A stretch of 64,000 bases of DNA from Litorivita sp040371945 (GTDB lineage: Bacteria > Pseudomonadota > Alphaproteobacteria > Rhodobacterales > Rhodobacteraceae), in NCBI RefSeq assembly GCF_040371945.1, contig NZ_BAABWS010000002.1, positions 186,001 to 250,000 of the forward strand, read 5' to 3'. Under the pieces are notes generated by a model. The model had not been told where the DNA came from, made no database searches, and saw nothing but the letters and a program-made list of their open reading frames with translations. Below are positions 58,821 through 64,000 of the stretch, in pieces. A program made the position numbers and the translations under genes. Each line of letters opens with the position of its first letter. The first letter of the stretch is position 1.

Positions 58821-59395
58821 GCGTCCATCCATGTGGTGATTGCATCCACATCAGGACGCGGGCGTTCGGGCGGAGCGCTGCCTTCGCGGCCAAGGTGGAT
58901 GATCCCTGCCACCCGCTCATGGGCCTGAAGGCCAAGCCCGCCTTGGACAAACTCGCGATCATGGCTCGGCCAGCCCGAGAGCCAGTTTGCCCCCCATCCC
59001 GCCGCCAAGCCCGCGTTGAGCAGCGCAAGGCAGACCGCGCCCGCACTATAGGTTTGCTCGATCGCGGGGACTTTGGGCGAGGGTTTTTGCACTTCGACAA
59101 CCGCGACGGCCAGATTGCCCGTGGCGAATTGCGCTGCCCCCTTGTTGATCTGCTCGATCTCAAGCCCCAAGGCCGCGCCGCGCACCTGAGCAAGCGCCGC
59201 CAGACGCGTCAAGGCCGGTTTTTCCAATACGATAAACCGCCACGGCTCTAATTTGCCGTGATCGGGCGTGCGCGCCGCCGCGGTCAGCAACAGTTCCAGC
59301 TCCGCGCGGTCCGGCACCGGCAGGCCAAGGGTCTTTTGCGGGCGCGAGCGGCGCGTCAGCAGAAAATCGAGGGCGGCTTGGTTTTTATCGGGCAT
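58817..59395 (-). CDS. Nitroreductase family protein (YdjA-like)
   Basis: A 192-residue FMN enzyme of the nitroreductase fold, YdjA branch. RRSRPQKTLG (FMN-phosphate), AARTPDHGKLEPWRFIVL, and the C-terminal GWGANWLSGW with GIIHLGREG are marks. It probably reduces nitro compounds or quinones with NAD(P)H. AAGGAG precedes the ATG. Four-base overlap with the following membrane protein gene. Confidence 0.87.
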   Translation of the reverse strand: MPDKNQAALDFLLTRRSRPQKTLGLPVPDRAELELLLTAAARTPDHGKLEPWRFIVLEKPALTRLAALAQVRGAALGLEIEQINKGAAQFATGNLAVAVVEVQKPSPKVPAIEQTYSAGAVCLALLNAGLAAGWGANWLSGWPSHDREFVQGGLGLQAHERVAGIIHLGREGSAPPERPRPDVDAITTWMDA

Positions 59396-59733
59396 GAGGC
59401 TCCTTTGCGGGGCGACTTTGGCCCCTTGGGATTTGAAAGTTTGGCGCAGGCCTCATGGCCTTTGGCTTTGAGCGTATATGTCGGGGCTTGGCGGGAGAAG
59501 GTCAAGTCGCAGCGGCGCGAGGCGCAGGCGCCCGTTCTGGCGGGCAGTCTGGCGGGCGGGCGCGGGGGGCGCTAGGCTATGGGCCGATTGCAATGAAAGA
59601 GCCCCGATGCCCGCAATCCTCATGCTCGCCCATCTGGCCATATCCCGCGCGCAGATTGCCGTGCGCCTCACGCTCAAACGCGGCGAGACATTGCGCGACA
59701 GGCTGTTTTGAGATGCGGCTGCGCGCGGCGCGG
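59396..59733. other. Gap between nitroreductase and a small conserved gene
   Basis: 338 bases. The only candidate gene is a 34-codon frame at 59607-59711 with AAAGAG upstream, listed separately; otherwise nothing is recognised. Confidence 0.4.
59607..59711 (+). CDS. Doubtful 34-residue open reading frame
   Basis: It starts MPAILMLAHLAISRAQIAV and ends KRGETLRDRLF. AAAGAG lies 6 bases upstream. Length is too short to judge coding from composition, and it may be chance. Confidence 0.25.
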   Translation: MPAILMLAHLAISRAQIAVRLTLKRGETLRDRLF

Positions 59734-59976
59734 TTAGGGCGCACTCGTCTCATTGAGCAGATAGGCCCCCTCGGGCAGGTCCAAGGCCGCGCCCAGATCG
59801 CGCAGCTGCGCCATGGATAGGGTGACCATCATCACTCGATCCGTGCGCGGGTCATATTGCTCGACCGTCACGCATTCGGAAAACGCGTTGACCGTAATGT
59901 CTTCTTTCAATGGGGCGGGGCCGTCGTCCACCAAGGTGATCACCGTGGCGTCGAACTCGTGCTCGATGGTAAACAT
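59734..59976 (-). CDS. Small conserved hypothetical protein
   Basis: An 80-residue soluble, acidic protein. The sequence MFTIEHEFDATVITLVDDGPA, then DITVNAFSECVTVEQYD and VMMVTLSMAQLRDLGAALDL looks like a small beta-alpha fold, and I recall similar proteins as Rhodobacteraceae hypotheticals. The ATG at 59976 has GG only; the open frame continues upstream. No function is known. Confidence 0.6.
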   Translation of the reverse strand: MFTIEHEFDATVITLVDDGPAPLKEDITVNAFSECVTVEQYDPRTDRVMMVTLSMAQLRDLGAALDLPEGAYLLNETSAP

Positions 59977-60188
59977 GACCCCATGATGGCGCGCGGCGCG
60001 AAGCTTGGCAAGAGAGCGGATGGGCGGCCCCGACCCGCGCCGCCGCACAAGATCGGGCGGGCAGGGCGCGAGAGATCACGCCCCCGCCCAACGGCGCGCG
60101 CAGATGTGAGCGCGGCACAGCGCGCAAAGGCTGGAACGCGGCGCAAGACCTGCTAAATAGAAGGCACCGTCCGTTTATGAGGTGACCG

Positions 60189-60896
60189 ATGCGCGTCCTT
60201 TCCCTGCTTGCCCTGCCGTTTCTGGCCGCCTGTGTCGCACCGACAGAGACGCCGCGCCCGCAAACAAGCAGCGCCCCTGCCGCTAGCAGCGCCGCACAGA
60301 TCACCCCCTCGCAGGCCACACGCCAATTCGTGCGGGTGGTCGAAACCGTCGAACCCGTGGCCGAGGCCGAATGCCGCCGCCGCGCCCCGCGCTCCAATTG
60401 CGATTTCCTGATCGTCATTGACGATCGCCCGAACCAGCCGCCCAACGCCTTTCAAACATTGGACAAAAACGGCCGTCCGGTGATCGCCTTCAATCTCGGG
60501 CTGATCCGCATGGCGCAAAACACCGACGAGTTGGCCTTTGTTATGGGGCATGAGGCGGCGCATCACATCAGCGGCCATATCGCCCGCACACAGGCCAATG
60601 CCGCCGCAGGTGCGCTGATCTTTGCGGGGCTTGCCGCCTTGACCGGCGCGGGCGAGACCGGCGTGCGCGCGGCGCAAGATATCGGCGCCACGGTCGGGGC
60701 GCGTAGCTACTCCAAGGATTTCGAGCTTGAGGCTGACGCGCTTGGCACGCGGATCACGGCGCGCGCAGGCTATGATCCCGTGCGCGGAGCAGCGTTCTTT
60801 ACCCGTATCCCCGATCCGGGAAACCGCTTTCTTGGCACCCATCCGCCCAACGCCGCGCGTATTGAAACCGTGCGACGCGAGGCGGCAAAGCTATAA
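60189..60896 (+). CDS. M48 family metallopeptidase, lipoprotein
   Basis: A 235-residue zinc protease anchored by lipid. The lipobox is LPFLAAC with C15. The metal site is HEAAH (121-125) with the third ligand E181 in FELEADALG, the pattern of M48 (BepA/LoiP-like) proteases. It may clear misfolded outer-membrane proteins in the periplasm. GAGGTG precedes the ATG. It stands alone and ends at a strong terminator. Glycine/alanine-rich stretches around the metal helix are usual. Confidence 0.92.
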   Translation: MRVLSLLALPFLAACVAPTETPRPQTSSAPAASSAAQITPSQATRQFVRVVETVEPVAEAECRRRAPRSNCDFLIVIDDRPNQPPNAFQTLDKNGRPVIAFNLGLIRMAQNTDELAFVMGHEAAHHISGHIARTQANAAAGALIFAGLAALTGAGETGVRAAQDIGATVGARSYSKDFELEADALGTRITARAGYDPVRGAAFFTRIPDPGNRFLGTHPPNAARIETVRREAAKL

Positions 60897-60929
60897 AGGC
60901 CGCAGTCTTATCCGCGCTCGAAGAACACG

Positions 60930-60967
60930 AAAAAGCGCCCCGCCAAACCCAAGGCGGGGCGCTTTTT
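60930..60967 (+). terminator. Strong terminator after the M48 gene
   Basis: A perfect 15-bp stem, AAAAAGCGCCCCGCC with GGCGGGGCGCTTTTT, and an 8-base loop. A-rich and T-rich ends allow use on both strands. Confidence 0.92.
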
Positions 60968-60996
60968 GTTTCCGGGGGCAGGTGATTGCAGGTGGC

Positions 60997-61308
60997 CTAG
61001 GCCGCGCTGCGCAGCGGCAGGACCGCGCGGTTGGCATCGCGAAACCCGCGCCGCCTGCGCAAACGCACGGCGATTCCAACGAGTGAAATCACGATCCAGA
61101 ACCCCTGTATCAGCGCCGATGCGAGGTTGAAGCTGCCGCTCAGGCCGATCAAAACGAGGCCCGCAGCAAAAAGGTTGATAAAGAAATAGGGCAGGCAATC
61201 TGCCGAAATCACCCGCAATGTCAGCATCGTGTAATTGGACACATAGGTGCAAAACCCCAATATGCCGAGCAGTTCTGTCGCGGTGAGGTCGAAGGGAACA
61301 TAAGTCAT
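60997..61308 (-). CDS. Small membrane protein (CBU_0592-like)
   Basis: A 103-residue protein with three hydrophobic helices (ELLGILGFCTYVSNYTML, DCLPYFFINLFAAGLVLIGL and ALIQGFWIVISLVGIAVRL) followed by an arginine-rich end. The arrangement resembles the small CBU_0592/YgjV membrane families, which have no known function. The ATG at 61308 has no good ribosome-binding site. It is divergent from the DUF6455 operon, so it may share its control region. Confidence 0.6.
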   Translation of the reverse strand: MTYVPFDLTATELLGILGFCTYVSNYTMLTLRVISADCLPYFFINLFAAGLVLIGLSGSFNLASALIQGFWIVISLVGIAVRLRRRRGFRDANRAVLPLRSAA

Positions 61309-61492
61309 TTTGAATGGTCTTTATATTTTTGAAATTCAGTCAGTTAAAAGATTTTGAGCCGTAAAAATGACGACGCTTCTGCGCGGAAAATAATTGCGCA
61401 ATGTCGCATGGGTAAATCTTATCCCGCGGGCGGCTTCGGGGGGTAGTCCGGAATACCTGACCATTGGATGAAGCGGCGGCGAAATCACCCGC

Positions 61493-61506
61493 TTGATCCG
61501 GATCAA
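61493..61506. promoter_or_regulatory. FNR/FnrL-type box upstream of the DUF6455 operon
   Basis: TTGATCCGGATCAA is a perfect palindrome of the form TTGAT-N4-ATCAA, the consensus of FNR, and of FnrL in Rhodobacter. It lies 75 bases before the first ATG. With the centre at 61499.5, a start at about 61541 and TATGTG at 61529-61534 as -10 would place it near -41.5, the usual activating position. It is the only such perfect box I found in the window. Confidence 0.8.
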
Positions 61507-61580
61507 AGTGCGCAATTGAGGCCCGCGCTATGTGATCAATATGCCAAGAGCAAAAGGTTTCGCTTCTTTCGGAGTTTCAG

Positions 61581-61937
61581 ATGACCCCCTCAGCCACGTC
61601 CGCCCCGCATCCGCTTGGTTCACGCAAACGTCATTACTGGTTGGTCCAGCGTATGGCCGCCGCCGCCGCCGTCGATTTGAACGCCGCCTTCGAGGCGGGT
61701 GATCTTGGCAGCGATAGCTGGGCGCAAACCATCGAGACGTGTCGCGGCTGCGACTGGGTCGAGGGCTGCGAGAAATGGCTCGCCCAAGAGGACGAAGGAC
61801 GCGCGGCGCCTGCCACGTGCCACAACCGCGTCACCTTTGAGGCATTGAAAAGGGGGCAAGATGCAAAGGCCCGTGACGGCGCCGCTGTCCATGGCCGCGC
61901 CAAACGCCCTGTGCAAGATCAAGGGGAGCAAGCATGA
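61581..61937 (+). CDS. DUF6455 family protein, first of three
   Basis: A 118-residue cytosolic protein with a four-cysteine pattern: C54-x2-C57-x5-C63-x2-W, later AP-x2-C80-x-N. The spacing suggests metal or iron-sulfur binding. An N-terminal helix (KRHYWLVQRMAAAAAVD) precedes it and a basic tail follows. CGGAG precedes the ATG. Its last codons overlap the next gene by 4 bases. It lies just behind a FNR box, so expression should rise without oxygen. DUF6455 is assigned from memory; no function is established. Confidence 0.78.
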   Translation: MTPSATSAPHPLGSRKRHYWLVQRMAAAAAVDLNAAFEAGDLGSDSWAQTIETCRGCDWVEGCEKWLAQEDEGRAAPATCHNRVTFEALKRGQDAKARDGAAVHGRAKRPVQDQGEQA

Positions 61938-62230
61938 CCGCCGCTTCCATCGCGCGACTAGGTGATGCGAACCGGCATTTCTGGCTGACCCGCTCGGTGG
62001 CGCGCGCCATGAACCTTTCCTTGGGCGAGGCCGTGATAGAGGGCGAAATGGCGGCGGAGGGGTATTGCGATATGGTCAACCGGTGTCGCCAATGCCTGCA
62101 GGTGAGCGCCTGCGAAAGCTGGCTTGGCGCGCAGGTCGAGGATGCAAGAGCGGCCCCGCAGTTTTGTCCGAACCATGAAATATACAACCAACTCAAAGCG
62201 GGCCGGTCCCGCACCACAAAGGATGTATGA
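61934..62230 (+). CDS. DUF6455 family protein, second of three
   Basis: A 98-residue paralogue with the same motif: C51-x2-C54-x5-C60-x2-W, then AP-x2-C78-x-N, plus an extra C45. The start NRHFWLTRSVARAMNLSLGE matches the first protein in RH(Y/F)WL. It overlaps the first gene by ATGA and the third by ATGA, so the three are translated as a set. Confidence 0.8.
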   Translation: MTAASIARLGDANRHFWLTRSVARAMNLSLGEAVIEGEMAAEGYCDMVNRCRQCLQVSACESWLGAQVEDARAAPQFCPNHEIYNQLKAGRSRTTKDV

Positions 62231-62481
62231 TCATGACGGTTTTCACCAAACTCAGCGTCGTAAGCCAGCGGGTTGCCGCCATGGCCGAGCGCGTCGGTGC
62301 CGTGCCGCAGGCCGACAGCGACGCGGCGATGGATTGGGCGCGCAGCTATCGCGGCGCTGTGCTGCGGTGTAACGCTTGCACCGATACGCAGGCCTGCGCG
62401 CAGTGGCAAAACACCCACGCACAGGCCGATACCGCGCCCGATTATTGCCGCAACAAAGCGATGTTCGACGGGTTGAAATAG
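62227..62481 (+). CDS. DUF6455 family protein, third of three
   Basis: An 84-residue paralogue with C48-x2-C51-x5-C57-x2-W and AP-x2-C74-x-N. The N-terminal RH(Y/F)WL phrase is missing, so only the cysteine module is fully kept. The ATG at 62227 overlaps the preceding stop; an ATG two codons later is possible. It is the last gene of the operon and is convergent with the DUF4405 gene. Confidence 0.8.
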   Translation: MIMTVFTKLSVVSQRVAAMAERVGAVPQADSDAAMDWARSYRGAVLRCNACTDTQACAQWQNTHAQADTAPDYCRNKAMFDGLK

Positions 62482-62629
62482 CGCTCGCCGCGCAATCATA
62501 CCTGCGCCGCCATGGCTCCTGAGGAGGGGAGGCAGCCCGCAGCTCAGCGAGGCGATGAGGAGGGTCATTGCCTCGCTCTGGATTTCTGGCGCGGCCATTA
62601 TTGATCATCGTGGTCAATCGGCTGCCAGC

Positions 62630-63154
62630 TTAGCGCCCCGCGCGATTTGCCCCTGCGGCTACATCAAAAGCGGCGCTCAACTGCGCAATCATCTCGGCCT
62701 GCGCGCGCAGTTCGGCGCCTGTGATGTCAGCGAGTGATTGTCCGGCAAACACGCTATGGCCGCGCGCTTCGAGCGCTTTGATCACCCCCTTGGTGTCCGT
62801 CCCCAAAACAGGGGCCAAGACCTCAACCGGAGCCTGCGCCAGCAGCCGAACAGCCGCCAGATCGGGCCGCCCGAGGCGTTGTTTCGCGCCCAGATCAAGA
62901 AACGACAGCGATAGCGCGCCCGCAAAACCCGCCATCAAGATCAATGCCAAAGGCCGTTTGAAATAAAGCGTGAAGGCGCGCCAGTTGAGCGCCACATGCA
63001 GCAGGACCGCCGCGATCATGATCAATCCGATCCATTCATGAGCCAGTTTGTTGAGGCCGGAATTGAGGTGAAAGAACATCAACACGCCCGTTACAGCCAT
63101 CAATAGGAAACTGCCAATGGTGATGGGGGTGGCGTAGCGGCGCAATGTGGTCAT
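62630..63154 (-). CDS. DUF4405 domain membrane protein (b-type cytochrome-like)
   Basis: A 174-residue protein with three helices in its first half and a soluble end. H29 (FFHLNSG), H39 (LAHEWIG) and H53 (LLHVALNW) have the spacing of heme ligands in cytochrome b561/formate dehydrogenase gamma relatives, the DUF4405 group. The soluble part (about 105-174) contains VFAGQSLADITGAELRAQ, a DUF4405-like extension. AAGGAG precedes the ATG at 63154. It is convergent with the DUF6455 set and divergent from the PagL-like gene; a redox link to the former is only inferred. Confidence 0.78.
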   Translation of the reverse strand: MTTLRRYATPITIGSFLLMAVTGVLMFFHLNSGLNKLAHEWIGLIMIAAVLLHVALNWRAFTLYFKRPLALILMAGFAGALSLSFLDLGAKQRLGRPDLAAVRLLAQAPVEVLAPVLGTDTKGVIKALEARGHSVFAGQSLADITGAELRAQAEMIAQLSAAFDVAAGANRAGR

Positions 63155-63320
63155 GGGGCGAGGCTCCTTGGTCGGACTATCGGTGACGCAGGAGCCCGAT
63201 GCGCGGCGCGCAAACTGCGCCGGAGCCGGACCCTGCGCGCTCGAAGACTGATACGCACCGCAAAAATACTTCCGTCGCAAAAATCATCGGGTTTTGCGTG
63301 ACATGAAAATCGGCACCGCC

Positions 63321-63333
63321 TATCACTGTGATA
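63321..63333. promoter_or_regulatory. Palindrome upstream of the PagL-like gene
   Basis: TATCACTGTGATA, a perfect 13-base palindrome, is followed by AT-rich sequence 32 bases before the ATG at 63365. It might be an operator or part of the promoter; the binding protein is unknown. Confidence 0.35.
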
Positions 63334-63364
63334 TATTGAAGATAATTTGACAGGGCAGGGTAAT

Positions 63365-63877
63365 ATGGACGGAACTTTGGCGGCACTGTTCCTCGTGGTC
63401 GGATTGGCCGATATGGGGTTTAACCACTGCGCCGACGGCTGCCTTGCGCGCTCGGATGCGCAGGCCGCGTTCAGCCTCTCGGCGGGCGAAGTTATTTTCC
63501 AAGACAAGCACATCGATCATGAGGCGTATCTGCGCTATTCTTTCGGGCATAGCTTTGGCCCCTTCCAACCGGCGGTCGGGGTTTCGGTGACCCAAAGCGG
63601 CGATGCTTGGGTCGGGATTGGCGCAACGCATGAGAGCAATTTTTTCAACGACCGCGCCTATCTTTCGCTGTCATTGATGCCAGGTGTTTATGCGCGTGGC
63701 GGCGGGCCAAATCTGGGCCATGACGTCGAATTTCGCTCGGGGCTTGAGCTTGGTTACCGTGCACGCAACGGGGTGCGCGTCGGATTGGTCTTCGATCACC
63801 GTTCCAACGCCGATATTGCCAGCGTCAATCCGGGAATGGAATCGGTGCAGTTTCGCGTGACCGTTCCGGTGAAATAG
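63365..63877 (+). CDS. Acyloxyacyl hydrolase / lipid A deacylase PagL-like outer-membrane protein
   Basis: A 170-residue beta-barrel-like protein. Alternating strands fill most of it. The end LVFDHRSNADIASVNPGMES has the PagL active-site pattern with H145 and S147 (HxSN), then NPG. PagL removes a 3-hydroxyacyl chain from lipid A in the outer membrane. A short hydrophobic start (MDGTLAALFLVVGLADMG) could be a signal peptide. AGGG precedes the ATG at 63365; ATG candidates upstream are weaker. The overall divergence means the activity is inferred. Confidence 0.75.
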   Translation: MDGTLAALFLVVGLADMGFNHCADGCLARSDAQAAFSLSAGEVIFQDKHIDHEAYLRYSFGHSFGPFQPAVGVSVTQSGDAWVGIGATHESNFFNDRAYLSLSLMPGVYARGGGPNLGHDVEFRSGLELGYRARNGVRVGLVFDHRSNADIASVNPGMESVQFRVTVPVK

Positions 63878-64000
63878 CCGCCTTCACGCGTCGCCGTTAA
63901 TTCAGGCGATCTGCCTGTTATTTGGGCATTCCCCCTTCTGCGCTGCGGGGCCGCATCGGCAAGCCCTGCGTGATCTTGGCGCGACGTGGCGGGCAGGGCA
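63878..64000. other. Right end of window
   Basis: 123 bases after the PagL-like gene; no feature recognised. Confidence 0.5.

Noticed and set aside
58054..59193. 379-codon minus-strand frame over the EI24 and nitroreductase genes
   Set aside because: It runs out of frame through two genes with clear family motifs; product is arginine/glycine-rich without a domain.

Overview
The window reads as a contiguous piece of the chromosome of an alphaproteobacterium of the Rhodobacteraceae (Rhodobacter/Roseobacter lineage). The basis is gene content and order: pckA next to chvI-chvG-hprK-rapZ-EIIA-HPr, a long-form acyl-CoA dehydrogenase typical of (2S)-methylsuccinyl-CoA dehydrogenase plus a methylmalonyl/ethylmalonyl-CoA epimerase (ethylmalonyl-CoA pathway), VPLPA-type sorting tails, DUF1150, DUF1467 and DUF6455 proteins, a Hint_2 protein and a FnrL-type box. 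The sequence is GC-rich, densely coding and even in composition. I see no rRNA, tRNA, insertion sequence, integrase, CRISPR array or intact prophage.

Layout. 1-5.1 kb: tail of a probable TRAP permease, a TDT/SLAC1 anion channel, a beta-keto acid cleavage enzyme, mcd, and a TauE/SafE exporter. 5.2-11.8 kb: pckA divergent from chvI-chvG, followed by hprK, rapZ, a mannose-type EIIA and HPr, which make up a regulatory PTS with no sugar permease. 11.8-21.9 kb: an acyltransferase, prs, a DsbA-fold isomerase with an alpha/beta hydrolase, the overlapping set ribF-ycgN-ltaE, a tandem 34-bp repeat, a MaoC hydratase, a HAD phosphatase, a delta-class carbonic anhydrase and a Mn-type pyrophosphatase. 22.1-32.3 kb: a VPLPA-tailed secreted protein, groES-groEL behind a CIRCE element, a GNAT, phnM, purEK, DUF465, a small heat shock protein with DUF1150 and cytochrome b561, and a fused sat-cysC. 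32.6-45.8 kb: a triple tail-collar protein with a VPLPA tail, trxB/lrp, a Hint-domain protein without its cysteine, a 47-residue protein, the coupled set lgt-midA-pgeF, ubiK, DUF1801, ybjN-proC-csaA-hydroxyacid dehydrogenase, and tdk. 45.9-58.8 kb: carB, aspS, the DUF1800/DUF1501 pair, a GNAT, a response regulator, mce-DUF1467, a third exosortase-type protein, and an EI24 protein with a nitroreductase. 59.4-64 kb: a small conserved protein, an M48 lipoprotein, a small membrane protein, three overlapping DUF6455 genes behind a perfect FNR-type palindrome, a DUF4405 b-type cytochrome and a PagL-like lipid A deacylase.

How the genes may work together. The pckA-to-HPr block joins an envelope/acid-sensing two-component system to phosphorelay control of carbon metabolism. 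mcd, mce and possibly the MaoC hydratase serve acetyl-CoA assimilation; mcd and the MaoC gene share an identical 15-bp element at almost the same distance upstream. Three proteins carry exosortase-type C-terminal tails, pointing to a sorting system encoded elsewhere. The right end is the most accessory-looking part: an anaerobiosis-type promoter driving three tandem four-cysteine proteins beside a diheme-like membrane protein. Coding calls rest on open reading frames, ribosome-binding sites and remembered family motifs; no database search was possible.
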